NCBI RefSeq assembly: GCF_024494385.1 | Contig: NZ_JAEVLT010000022.1 | Span: 17,930 to 81,929, forward strand | Source: Bacillus sp. EB600 | GTDB lineage: Bacteria > Bacillota > Bacilli > Bacillales > Cytobacillaceae | DNA: 64,000 nucleotides | Direction: 5' to 3' | Shown: positions 44,042 to 53,043 of the stretch, piece by piece | Layout of the letters: every line of letters starts with the position of its first letter | How positions within the stretch are numbered: position 1 is the stretch's first letter | The notes under the pieces: generated by a model | What the model saw: only the letters and a program-made list of their open reading frames with translations | Databases searched by the model: none | Told to the model about the DNA's origin: nothing | Program-made: the position numbers and the translations under genes

Positions 44042-44692
44042 ATGGAATTGAATCGATGGATTGGATCATTTCTTATTCTATTTGGAGTGATCTTCGGATC
44101 GTACCATTTTATTGAGTGGCAGATTGGCCATTCTGCTGCAAAGCATTTAACAAAGTCAGAAATAAAAAAATACAAAGAAGAAAAGCAGCCCAATCATGTT
44201 TTACCTGAACCTACTATTCAGAGGCAAGTCCCATCTGCGGAACTGCCGTTTACTCTGGGGGAAAAGGTGGCTCTGTTGATCATTCCTAAAATTAGTCAAA
44301 AATATTCAGTTTATTGGGGGGCAGACAAGAATACCCTTAAAAAAGGGGTTGGAATGTATGTAAGCCAAGAGACAACAGCGCCTGATGGAGTGGGGCATAC
44401 TGTCCTTAGCGGTCATCGTGATACTGTATTTATCAGGCTGGGAGAATTAATGATTGGTGACCTATTAAAGCTTGAGTATGGTGATTATCTTTACACCTAT
44501 AAGATAAAAAAAATTTGGATTACTGAACCAGATGACCAGACCGTTATTATAAAAAAAGAAACATCTACTTTAACTCTTACTACTTGTTACCCCTTTAATT
44601 TTATTGGCAATGCACCAAAAAGGTATATTGTTCAGGCGAAGTTGTTTTATAAACAGGATGTAAATCCTACCCTTAACAAGAGGCGCATCTAA
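44042..44692 (+). CDS. Sortase, class D-like
   Basis: The 216-residue transpeptidase has an N-terminal membrane anchor (about 8-24) and a sortase barrel. The catalytic residues are visible: His in VLSGHRDTVF, Cys in LTLTTCYPF and Arg in APKRYIV. The TLTTCYPFNF motif and moderate size fit class D sortases such as YhcS. It lies 54 bases behind the Excalibur gene, whose MPKTA signal is its likely substrate. The start is not certain: GTG, GTG and ATG lie in a row (44036-44044) with only a weak GAGTGG ahead. Confidence 0.88.
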   Translation: MELNRWIGSFLILFGVIFGSYHFIEWQIGHSAAKHLTKSEIKKYKEEKQPNHVLPEPTIQRQVPSAELPFTLGEKVALLIIPKISQKYSVYWGADKNTLKKGVGMYVSQETTAPDGVGHTVLSGHRDTVFIRLGELMIGDLLKLEYGDYLYTYKIKKIWITEPDDQTVIIKKETSTLTLTTCYPFNFIGNAPKRYIVQAKLFYKQDVNPTLNKRRI

Positions 44693-45233
44693 ATGTCCAA
44701 GCTGGTATTGGTGGTATAGTGTAGTTTTCTATTATTGCTCTTTTTCAGTTTGTTTTGCGATGAATGGTTTTACCATTTTTTATCGAATTTTTGAAAGGCT
44801 ATCTTTTTTTACAACTGGATTTCCGGTAAAGGAAGGGGCCTTTTTTTTGAACTTTTCCCCTTTAATAACTTCGAAATAAGCATCAATATCCGATCGACCA
44901 CTCTGCTGGCAAGACTAATGTCTCTTCCCCACAAACGATATTCTTTTTCATCTTTTTTTCTGGCTTCAATAATCTTTTTTTGGAGATTTTCTATGTCCTT
45001 CTCTTATAGATGGAATAATTTTAATATGAAATTAGGTTTATAATGATTTAACTTATCGATCACAAGGTGTTCATTTTCGCCGATTCGCCCTTCATCTTTT
45101 TGTAAGTCCAAAAGATGAGTCTAAATTTGTAATGAAGAAATCACTTTTGAAAGAAACTATTGATAACTTTTCATTTTACAATTCTGTCCTAGAGCAGGAT
45201 TTACAGTTGGTTAACATGAAATGAGGTTTCTTT
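44693..45233. other. Intergenic region with possible gene remnant
   Basis: A likely terminator (AAAGGC / GCCTTT then T8) lies at 44793-44848. Leftward between about 45005 and 44832 an open stretch reads EKDIENLQKKIIEARKKDEK, then RLWGRDISLASRVVDRILML, with no start codon. It may be the tail of a lost gene and is not recognised. Confidence 0.4.
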
Positions 45234-48200
45234 ATGAATTTGCAAAAATGGCTTCGTATCCTGATTCCAGAAATCCAATTGTTTGATTATGTTCAAGCAA
45301 AAGGTTTTACAGGAAAAAAAGCGAAAGTGATCCAGCAATCTCAATCAGCTAATATGGTAGGGGCAACAATGCAGAATGGGCCAATACTTCAAAGCCCTCA
45401 GCATGTTCCGCATTCCTCCGCAGCAATAAAAGAAGTCATGAACGATGCCAGGGTTGGTATAAAACAATTTGGTCTTACTAAATCGAATGATGAGCTTGAT
45501 TCTATTTTTTTAGAAATTAAAAAAGTAATGAACGAGGAAATCCTTCGCCAGGATCCGTTTATTGAAGAATTGATTGTAGCTTACAAAAAGGCCTTTTTTA
45601 AAAGGGAAAAAGGGATTGTGCAAAATACCATTTTGATAGCAGGTCCTTCTGGTACAGGAAAATTTACCGCTATTCGGCTATTGATTGATCAGCTTTATAA
45701 GAAGAAATTAGTCCCTTATAATCGCTTTGCAACAATTGATCTGGGGAAGTATACAGAATCTGAAATTCAGACGAACTTTATTCTTGATTGTACAGCAGCT
45801 TTTGAGTATGGGATTGGTACGGTTTGTTTTACTGGCTTTGAAAATGCAAATTCCCAGATCTTAGACTACGTTTCAAAGTTATTTGAGAATGGGTATTTTC
45901 GGACTTCAAATGGCGTAATGGTTGATGCTTCCGATTATTTTCTACTTATCTATTCCGACGCTGATTGGAACGAGGAAGAACGGGGGCGCCTTCCACAGTC
46001 GATTGCCACTAAGATCCCGCCGGGCATTTTGAAAGGAATCCAATCCATTGCCCTTTCTTCCCCATTGCTGAAAGAAGATTTAGAAGTCATTTTGAAACAA
46101 AAATTATTAGCTGCCGCATTAAGATTAGAAAACCAAGCGCAGCTCCATCTCTCTTTCGAACCATCGGTGTTTTCAGAGCTGGCTGAAAGAATTTTGGCGA
46201 CTAAACGGTATGGAGAAGAGGTTCTCCATTTTGGAAATAAAGACTTTTATCCGGCTTTAGTTGATTTAAGAGCAAGAGGGGTTTTTAAAGCAGGAGACCA
46301 AATTCTAATCAAATTTCAGGATCAAGTATTGGTTGCTTCACAAGGAATCCAGTCATATCCGCTAAAATCGATTCCACTTGTTCGAGAAGAAGATTTAGAA
46401 GATATTCTTGCTGAACTTAATAATTTAACAGGGTTGGCGGCTGTCAAACGTTCCGTTTCTGAGTTGCTTGAAACGGTTAGAATTCAAAAAGCAAGAAAGG
46501 CAGCAGGATATAAACAGGTAGAAGATATGGCTATGCATATGGTTTTTTCCGGGAATCCGGGAACAGGAAAGACCACGGTTGCCCGATTAGTTTCCAGAAT
46601 TCTAAAAGCGATGGGTTTGCTTTCACAAGGACAGCTTGTTGAAGTATCAAGGCAGGATTTAGTCGGGGAATATTTAGGATCGACTGCTCCCAAGACGAAT
46701 CAGGTGATGCAACGTGCCCTTGGTGGTGTCCTATTTATAGATGAAGCCTATACACTATCGAGGGAAAAACAAGATCCCTTCGGTCAAGAAGCTATTGATA
46801 CGATTGTCAAGGGGATGGAGGATAACCGGAATGATCTTGTTGTTGTGATTGCAGGGTATACAAAAGAGATGGAGACATTTTTAAATTCAAATCCCGGTTT
46901 AAAGTCACGTTTTCCCTATCTCATAGAGTTTCCTGATTATACACCAGAGGAAATGCACCAAATCTTGGACCAGATGGCTAAATCACGGGACTTTATCATC
47001 GATCCAGGCATACAATCTGAGCTTTTAGCCTTATTTGAATCCAAACAAATCTCCGGAAGAAATGACAATGGAAATGGACGTCTTGTTCGGAATCTATTAG
47101 AGGAGGCCATTCGGAAACAGGCTGTCCGCTTAAATAAGGAAACACACGTAAAAGATTTAAGATTACTGACGGCTGCAGACTTTGGAATCAATGCGAAAAA
47201 ACCTTTTGATATGGAAGCCTCTTTTGAAAAAATAATCGGATTGGAAAACGTTAAAGATTTTATACGAACACTAAAAAAACAAATTTTAGCCAATCAAAAG
47301 AGAAAAAAGGCAGGAATAATCACGGAGCAGTCTCAAACTTTAAATATTGTTTTTTCAGGAAATCCAGGAACGGGCAAGACCACGATGGCTAGACTACTTG
47401 CTGAAATGCTGAAGTCAATGGGGCTTTTAAAAAAAGGGCACCTGGTAGAAGTAGGCCGGCAGGACGTAATTTCAGAGTATATGGGACAAACAGCCGTAAA
47501 AACAACTGAATTGGTACAGAGGGCACTCGGCGGGGTTTTGTTTATTGACGAAGCTTATAGTCTTATGGAAGAAGGAGTACAAGGTGGCGGTTATGGTAAA
47601 GAAGCAATTGATACCCTTGTTCGCTTAGTGGAGAATTACCGGAATGATTTGGTGGTCGTTTTAGCTGGTTATACAGAAGAAATGGAACGGTTTATGAAAG
47701 TAAATCCGGGATTATCGTCTCGTTTTCCTTTGAAAGTTGAGTTTCCAGATTACACGCCCGAACAGCTTGCTCAAATGACCGACATTCAGTCTAAAAGCAA
47801 AGGATTTATTCTCTCTAGTGATGTAAAAGAACCGTTGATTGATTTTTACCGGGAAAAGCAAATTCCTGGAAAAAATGACAGCGGTAATGGACGGCTCGTC
47901 CGAAATGTACTGGAACAAGCGATTCGAAATCAGGCGATTCGAATTGTGGAAAAGGTTGATATCCCTCCGACCGAATTAAATCTGTTAACGATAGAAGACT
48001 TTAAATTAACGGCGAGACAGCCTGAAAAGGAAGCAATGGAAGAATTGCAAGCGATCATTGGACTTGAGAATGTAAAGAATTTTGTAAAGTCCTTGTCCGC
48101 CCAGATTGAAGTCGCAAATAAGAGGAAACAGATGGGATTGCCTGATATCGGCTCTCAAAGTCTTCATATGATTTTTAAAGGAAATCCAGGTACAGGAAAA

Positions 48201-48833
48201 ACGACCATTGCTCGAATCCTGGCAAAAAGGTTAAAGGAACTGGGTGTTATTAAGCTAGATCATATAGTGGAAACGGATCGTTCGGGTTTGGTTGCAGGTT
48301 ATGTAGGTCAAACAGCTTTGAAAACCCGTGAAGTACTTGAAAGTGCTTTAGGAGGAATTCTTTTTGTCGATGAAGCATATGCACTTGCAGGAGGCAGTCA
48401 GGACTTTGGACAGGAGGCAATTGATACCATTGTTAAGTTTATGGATGATCACCGGGAAAATATTATTGTGATCCTGGCCGGATATGACGAAGATATGGAT
48501 CGTTTGCTGGAAACAAATGCAGGACTCCGTTCTCGATTTCCTACTATCATTACGTTCCCGGACTACTCAGTTGATGAACTGCTGGCGATTAGCAGAAATT
48601 ACTTGAAACCAAAGGGCTATGAACTGAGTCTTGATGGTTTATTAGCTCTTCGAAATATATTGGAGAGGTATTCAGATGATCCGGGCTCAGGAAACGGACG
48701 TTTAGCACGAAATATTTGTGAAGCGGCAATACGTAAGCATGCACTTAGGACCAGTCAACTTAGTAATCCTTCTTTAGAAGATTTGTCACTATTGCGGAAA
48801 GAAGACTTTCTGAAGGCAGGAGGGGCGTTATGA
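45234..48833 (+). CDS. Four-module AAA+ ATPase (ClpB-like plus three CbxX/SpoVK-type)
   Basis: The 1199-residue protein opens with a short N-terminal region (1-105). Module 1 (about 106-340) has Walker A AGPSGTGKFT at 136 and a ClpB-type layout, but its Walker B place reads VCFTGFENA with no Asp-Glu, so it is degenerate. Modules 2, 3 and 4 are CbxX/CfqX-type: GNPGTGKTTVAR (about 439), GNPGTGKTTMAR (about 709) and GNPGTGKTTIAR (about 983). Each is followed by GGxLFxDEAYxL and then an AGY..(E/D)M, NxGLxSRFP arginine-finger region and SGNGRLxRN. CbxX proteins remodel partners as hexamers; three in one chain is unusual. The gene overlaps the next by ATGA. A GAGGTTTC site precedes the ATG. No membrane segment is present. 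Confidence 0.9.
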   Translation: MNLQKWLRILIPEIQLFDYVQAKGFTGKKAKVIQQSQSANMVGATMQNGPILQSPQHVPHSSAAIKEVMNDARVGIKQFGLTKSNDELDSIFLEIKKVMNEEILRQDPFIEELIVAYKKAFFKREKGIVQNTILIAGPSGTGKFTAIRLLIDQLYKKKLVPYNRFATIDLGKYTESEIQTNFILDCTAAFEYGIGTVCFTGFENANSQILDYVSKLFENGYFRTSNGVMVDASDYFLLIYSDADWNEEERGRLPQSIATKIPPGILKGIQSIALSSPLLKEDLEVILKQKLLAAALRLENQAQLHLSFEPSVFSELAERILATKRYGEEVLHFGNKDFYPALVDLRARGVFKAGDQILIKFQDQVLVASQGIQSYPLKSIPLVREEDLEDILAELNNLTGLAAVKRSVSELLETVRIQKARKAAGYKQVEDMAMHMVFSGNPGTGKTTVARLVSRILKAMGLLSQGQLVEVSRQDLVGEYLGSTAPKTNQVMQRALGGVLFIDEAYTLSREKQDPFGQEAIDTIVKGMEDNRNDLVVVIAGYTKEMETFLNSNPGLKSRFPYLIEFPDYTPEEMHQILDQMAKSRDFIIDPGIQSELLALFESKQISGRNDNGNGRLVRNLLEEAIRKQAVRLNKETHVKDLRLLTAADFGINAKKPFDMEASFEKIIGLENVKDFIRTLKKQILANQKRKKAGIITEQSQTLNIVFSGNPGTGKTTMARLLAEMLKSMGLLKKGHLVEVGRQDVISEYMGQTAVKTTELVQRALGGVLFIDEAYSLMEEGVQGGGYGKEAIDTLVRLVENYRNDLVVVLAGYTEEMERFMKVNPGLSSRFPLKVEFPDYTPEQLAQMTDIQSKSKGFILSSDVKEPLIDFYREKQIPGKNDSGNGRLVRNVLEQAIRNQAIRIVEKVDIPPTELNLLTIEDFKLTARQPEKEAMEELQAIIGLENVKNFVKSLSAQIEVANKRKQMGLPDIGSQSLHMIFKGNPGTGKTTIARILAKRLKELGVIKLDHIVETDRSGLVAGYVGQTALKTREVLESALGGILFVDEAYALAGGSQDFGQEAIDTIVKFMDDHRENIIVILAGYDEDMDRLLETNAGLRSRFPTIITFPDYSVDELLAISRNYLKPKGYELSLDGLLALRNILERYSDDPGSGNGRLARNICEAAIRKHALRTSQLSNPSLEDLSLLRKEDFLKAGGAL

Positions 48834-49267
48834 AAAGATTAATAAGGCTGTTGTTTGCCGGATTGTTTTATATTTTTCTTTTCCCTGTAACCGTGTTCCT
48901 TGTAATATTTGGACCAATCATGTCGTTCTCAGATCTTTCAGATGTCTTTAAATATCAAGCACCAAGGTTGGCATTAAGCCTGCCGGTTCTCGTATTTTTA
49001 GGGTTTGTTCTGTTTTTGTCCATGAAAGTCAATTCATTAAAATGGATTTATAAAAAGTTTCCGGTCTTGCTGCCTTTTCTTCAAATGTGCTTTCTTAGTC
49101 TTTTTGCGCTTCAAGTTGGATTGGAGTTTGCCAACCTCTGGGCGGATAATAATTTTTATCCTAAAAGTGCAGCAATTGTCTTAGCGATATTGTCATTTGC
49201 CATCGGAAGATTATTTATGTCGTATTGGTATTATAAATATCCAATCAGCTATAAAATTCATAAATAG
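48830..49267 (+). CDS. Polytopic membrane protein of the AAA+ operon
   Basis: The 145-residue protein has four predicted membrane helices (about 7-27, 43-62, 78-98 and 112-130) and short loops, with a basic C-terminal end. No known domain is visible. The ATG overlaps the AAA+ stop in ATGA, so the two are translationally coupled and probably act together. It could be a membrane docking partner or substrate of the ATPase; that is inference. Confidence 0.75.
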   Translation: MKRLIRLLFAGLFYIFLFPVTVFLVIFGPIMSFSDLSDVFKYQAPRLALSLPVLVFLGFVLFLSMKVNSLKWIYKKFPVLLPFLQMCFLSLFALQVGLEFANLWADNNFYPKSAAIVLAILSFAIGRLFMSYWYYKYPISYKIHK

Positions 49268-49282
49268 GAATGAGGCTTTACT

Positions 49283-49885
49283 GTGCTGAAGAGAATTTCA
49301 CAAGTAGATGACCAAACAACCAATATACCGAATAATCGTCAAGAGCAGGGCAGTATGGAAGCGCAGGAAGAAATTATTTATCATGAAAAGAAACATCGGA
49401 AACCTGTCTTTTACGGAAGTATTTTGGCCATTGTACTGGCCATTATTTTTAGTATGGTTTCCGGAGAAACTTCATCCGATGAAAAGGCGGATGAAGTTGT
49501 AGCGAATCGGATTAGTCATTCAACAAATGCCGGTAATAGTTTATATACAAGTGAAGTTAACTCTGGTATTGCTCCGAAAGACTTTACCGTCACGATGGAT
49601 GATTCAGGAGGTTCAGCGAGAATGCTCATCTGGGATTTTAATAAAGAAGATTTGGATCAAGTTCAAATCTTTGTAAACGCACAACCAGTAAAGGAAAAGT
49701 TAATCCTGACTCATAATCCTGCCGCTATCTCGATTCCCGTACCAAGTACCATTACCATTAAAGGACTTAAAGACCATGGCGGAGGAATCTCATACGCCGT
49801 AAAATTTCCAAATAATAGACTAACATACTTTAACGTAACAACGGTCGGCGGGGCTAACACGTATACCGTAACCATACGGCCTTGA
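49283..49885 (+). CDS. Single-pass membrane protein with extracytoplasmic domain
   Basis: The 200-residue protein has an acidic cytoplasmic N-terminus (about 1-40), one membrane helix (about 42-60) and a 140-residue outer part. The last 100 residues look beta-rich (KDFTVTMDDSGGSARMLIWDF to TYTVTIRP), like an Ig or carbohydrate-binding-like fold, but no family is recognised. The start is GTG, 16 bases behind the previous gene. It is the third gene of the AAA+ operon. Confidence 0.72.
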   Translation: MLKRISQVDDQTTNIPNNRQEQGSMEAQEEIIYHEKKHRKPVFYGSILAIVLAIIFSMVSGETSSDEKADEVVANRISHSTNAGNSLYTSEVNSGIAPKDFTVTMDDSGGSARMLIWDFNKEDLDQVQIFVNAQPVKEKLILTHNPAAISIPVPSTITIKGLKDHGGGISYAVKFPNNRLTYFNVTTVGGANTYTVTIRP

Positions 49886-50122
49886 TTAATATTGTTATCT
49901 ACCTAATTGCATGTTGAAGTAGTAAATCTATAAACATTTGCCCTTTTTAATTTTTCTCAACCATTATGTAAGAACGAAATATTTATTAGAAAAAATACGG
50001 AGTTCTTTACGTGCATTTTCGTTCAATGGTTTGCAAACATTCTTCAACAAAAAGGAAGTGAATAAAAAACCATTTAAAGTTAACGCTATAACATAAAAAA
50101 TATTTATAAAAGGAGACTCTTC

Positions 50123-50350
50123 GTGAAGCCATATGTAATTAGTAACATGATTATCGATGATGATTTTGCTGTCGAAGAATATGTTTCGGCTGAATTTATA
50201 TATAATCATAAAGAGTATAGCATCACTTTTAAAAAAGCAGATCTTGAGATCATAAATACCTGGGTTTTCGAGAATGGCACCTCCATTCCGGCCAATTTAT
50301 CAGATGAAATGATTGAGTCAATAAGAGAAGATGTAAAAAAAAGAATCTAG
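50123..50350 (+). CDS. Small hypothetical protein
   Basis: The 75-residue acidic protein (MKPYVISNMIIDDDFAVEEY start) has GTG at 50123 behind AAAAGGAG with good spacing. It looks alpha/beta and has no membrane segment or Cys. I do not recognise it. Confidence 0.6.
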   Translation: MKPYVISNMIIDDDFAVEEYVSAEFIYNHKEYSITFKKADLEIINTWVFENGTSIPANLSDEMIESIREDVKKRI

Positions 50351-50436
50351 TGATATTGTAAATAGCGTACGGTGAAAGCACGGTGACGTGTGGATCGGAC
50401 TGATACAAATCGATCGAGGACTTAACCAAATCGAAA

Positions 50437-50490
50437 AGCTCCTGCGTCCGGTAAGCGACTAGTGTATGTCGCTAACCGGACGCAGGAGCT
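50437..50490. repeat. Large hairpin repeat with GGAGCTAGAC end
   Basis: A 23-base arm at 50437-50459 pairs with 50468-50490 with one mismatch around an 8-base loop. The 3' flank continues AGACAATATGAGTTAAGCGA, which is similar to 31932-31960. The form resembles the dispersed TCTAGCTCC hairpins of Bacillus genomes. It lies at the 3' end of the leftward proB gene and may also terminate or protect that transcript. Confidence 0.75.
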
Positions 50491-50540
50491 AGACAATATG
50501 AGTTAAGCGAACTTAAAGGCAATCCATTCTTTCTTTTGAT

Positions 50541-51341
50541 TTAGATAAATTGATGGTTCTTCCCCAAAAAATACGTTCCCCTTGCCTTTCCTAAAACGGC
50601 ATCGACAACAATATTCTTCCTGCGTGCATTCCCTAAAAAGGTTGGAATACCGGAAGCCATAGCAATTTTAACTGCCTCAATCTTAGATTTCATTCCGCCT
50701 GTTCCAACACAACTTCCTGAATCGCCAGCTGCGGCTTCAATTTCTTGGGTGATTTTATTCACATGTTCCAACAACTCAGCGTGAATGTTTTTGGAGGGGT
50801 CGACATTATACAGTCCATCAATATCCGATAAAAGGACTAATTGATGAGCATCCACTAATTCGGCTACCTTTGCCGAGAGTGTATCATTATCCCCAAACTT
50901 TAAACGATCAATTGTCACCGTGTCATTTTCATTAACAATCGGAATGATTCCTCTTTGGATCAATACGTTCAATGTACTTCGAACATTTTTATATCGATCT
51001 GCATCCAAAAAGTCATCTTTCGTAATTAATATTTGGGCCGCAACATAGCCGTGCGATAAAAAAAGCTCTGAATAGGTTTCTATTAATAATCCTTGACCGA
51101 TGGAGGCCGCCGCCTGCCTTTCTGGTAATGTTTTCGGGCGCTCAAGACAGCCGAGTTTCCGGTATCCTGCGGCAATAGCACCGGAAGAAACAAGTACTAC
51201 TTCATGACCTATATCTTTTAGGTACACGATCTCATCAGTAAGTTTTTCAAGCTTTTTACGACTAATTTCTCCATGTTTGCTTGTTAAAGAACTGCTGCCG
51301 ATCTTTATGACTATCCGCTGTAGCTTAGTGTTTGGAATCAT
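50541..51341 (-). CDS. proB: Glutamate 5-kinase without PUA domain
   Basis: The enzyme phosphorylates glutamate in the first step of proline synthesis. The 266-residue protein contains the complete amino acid kinase domain: RIVIKIGSSSLTSK, VVLVSSGAIAAG, IVNENDTV, KFGDNDTLSAKVA and VGTGGMKSKI. It stops at RGTYF, so the RNA-binding-like PUA domain of longer ProB/ProJ proteins is absent. It lies downstream of a P5C reductase gene on the same strand, as in Bacillus proHJ. The ATG at 51341 was chosen for its AGGAG seven bases ahead; a TTG six codons earlier overlaps that site. Confidence 0.92.
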   Translation of the reverse strand: MIPNTKLQRIVIKIGSSSLTSKHGEISRKKLEKLTDEIVYLKDIGHEVVLVSSGAIAAGYRKLGCLERPKTLPERQAAASIGQGLLIETYSELFLSHGYVAAQILITKDDFLDADRYKNVRSTLNVLIQRGIIPIVNENDTVTIDRLKFGDNDTLSAKVAELVDAHQLVLLSDIDGLYNVDPSKNIHAELLEHVNKITQEIEAAAGDSGSCVGTGGMKSKIEAVKIAMASGIPTFLGNARRKNIVVDAVLGKARGTYFLGKNHQFI

Positions 51342-51685
51342 CCAATCACTCCTGTTCAAGTTTTTTTGACTCTGTAAGGTGGAGGCAATGTTCCCAGTGG
51401 ATTCTCCACTTAAATTATGAATAGGGGAGTCGATTGGGAAAGGTTTTTATTAAAGGTTCATTTTGGAAAGATTATGGCTTTCAACTTTGCTTGAAGCTAG
51501 TGCAAAAGCGAACAAATTGCCTGACAGCAGTGGAATAAGTTGTGAAATCGAAGGTATGTTTGTAACGTGGAATGTTATTTGATTACCGTCCAATACACAG
51601 CTAGATCGACGGAATAGGTAGATTTATACTTAGCTGAAAAGTAGGCATTACTTTTGAAAACAACAATTACTCCGAAAAAGTCCTA
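51342..51685. other. Gap between the two proline genes
   Basis: The 344-base gap contains no gene. It is longer than expected for an operon, so proB may have its own promoter here. Confidence 0.4.
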
Positions 51686-52546
51686 TTAAATGGTTTCTGT
51701 ATTATATTTCTTACCGATTGCTTGCTCTAGTTGTGAACTCATCTCTTTAGAGCGATGGGCAGCATGTTTTATCGCCTGGGATATAGCTTTGCCGCCCCCG
51801 TACATTTGTAGTGCAGCTAAGCCTGCCTCTGTTGTTCCGTTTGGAGATGTGACGTTTTCTCTTAATAAGGCGGGTGTTTTATCTTGCTCTTGAATCATTT
51901 TCGCAGCACCCATCATCGTTTGAGCAATAAGCTGCCGTGTTAATTCTTCATTTAATCCTGCCTTTAATCCCTCTTTTTCCATGTGTTCCATTAAGTAATA
52001 AAAGTACGCGGGGCCGCTGCCTGCAATACCTGTGAAAATATCCATTTTCTCTTCAGGTATATGGTACACTTCGCCAATACACTGGAGTAATTCTTTTGCA
52101 TATGAAATATTTTGTTTGGTGGTATGTTTGCCAGGGGATATTGCGGTTGCAGATTCCCCAATCATACTAGAAGTATTCGGCATTACCCGAATCACCTGCT
52201 GTCCTGTTGGTAATTTCTTTTCAATAAAAGAGGTCGTCACGCCCGCTAAAACAGACAGAATAAGGTGGTGTGGCAGAAGTTTGTTTTTGATGGATTGTAA
52301 GGTAGTTTCTGCATCTGTTGGTTTCATTGCGAGGATAATTATATCGATGTTTTCGAAGTTTAAGTCAACGTTTGTTACGGTGGTAATTCCATAAGTATCT
52401 TCAAGTTGTTTCAAACGTGCTTTATTTCTACGATTGGTTACAATAATTTGATTTTTCTGTATTTTTCCAGTAGTAACAATGCCTGATATCATGGCTTCTG
52501 CCATAGATCCTGCACCTAAAAATGCAATTGTTTTTTTATTTAACAT
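51686..52546 (-). CDS. proC: Pyrroline-5-carboxylate reductase
   Basis: The enzyme reduces P5C to proline with NAD(P)H. The 286-residue protein has the Rossmann motif IAFLGAGSMAEAMISG at the N-terminus, and the C-terminal dimerisation domain with IAGSGPAYFYYLMEHM and ENVTSPNGTTEAGL, the ProC signature. ATG 52546 follows AGGAG with seven bases; in-frame codons farther upstream overlap the promoter. It is probably the proH member of a proHJ-like pair. Confidence 0.94.
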   Translation of the reverse strand: MLNKKTIAFLGAGSMAEAMISGIVTTGKIQKNQIIVTNRRNKARLKQLEDTYGITTVTNVDLNFENIDIIILAMKPTDAETTLQSIKNKLLPHHLILSVLAGVTTSFIEKKLPTGQQVIRVMPNTSSMIGESATAISPGKHTTKQNISYAKELLQCIGEVYHIPEEKMDIFTGIAGSGPAYFYYLMEHMEKEGLKAGLNEELTRQLIAQTMMGAAKMIQEQDKTPALLRENVTSPNGTTEAGLAALQMYGGGKAISQAIKHAAHRSKEMSSQLEQAIGKKYNTETI

Positions 52547-52601
52547 CCAATTTCTCCTAAATTGTTCGTATTTTTGTTCGTGTTTATCAATCGTTGACCC
52601 T

Positions 52602-52629
52602 ATATTACCATGTGCTGAATCAATATCAA
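52602..52629 (-). promoter_or_regulatory. SigA-type promoter of proC
   Basis: Read leftward, TTGATA (52629-52624), a 16-base spacer and TAATAT (52607-52602) sit about 55 bases ahead of the proC start. Both hexamers match the vegetative consensus at five or more positions. Confidence 0.6.
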
Positions 52630-52689
52630 GGGATAGATGGAAATTTATGTGTATTTGAGCCAATTAGTGAGCATAAGCGAAAATAGCGT

Positions 52690-52902
52690 ATGCTCAATTG
52701 GCAAAATCAGCTTATAAGCCGAAATATCGTCGCACATCGGGGAATTTGGCAATTTGAAGTTTTGGTGCCAGGAAACACAAAAGTTTTATATAAATTAGAA
52801 ATTCCTTTATCAATTAATCGTGGTAGTTTAACAGGGGAGAAAACCGAATATTTAACGGACTTGTATTTTTCTACCAAATTGAATATGGTTAAGCGATTAT
52901 GA
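52690..52902 (+). CDS. Doubtful short ORF or gene remnant
   Basis: The 70-codon frame has a plausible beta-strand text (EVLVPGNTKVLYKLEIPLS, LTDLYFSTKLNM), but no ribosome binding site. I do not recognise it; it may be the tail of a lost gene. Confidence 0.25.
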   Translation: MLNWQNQLISRNIVAHRGIWQFEVLVPGNTKVLYKLEIPLSINRGSLTGEKTEYLTDLYFSTKLNMVKRL

Positions 52903-53043
52903 GATCAAGGCTAAAACCATAATATGAGTTACTTAAGAAAATCTTCAAAATTTTCAAATAAATAGACAAGATCAATGAAGGACTTTTTTCCTTTTTGTTT
53001 AATTAGTACGATATATAGTCGTAACAGTTAGGGGGAAAGTGAT

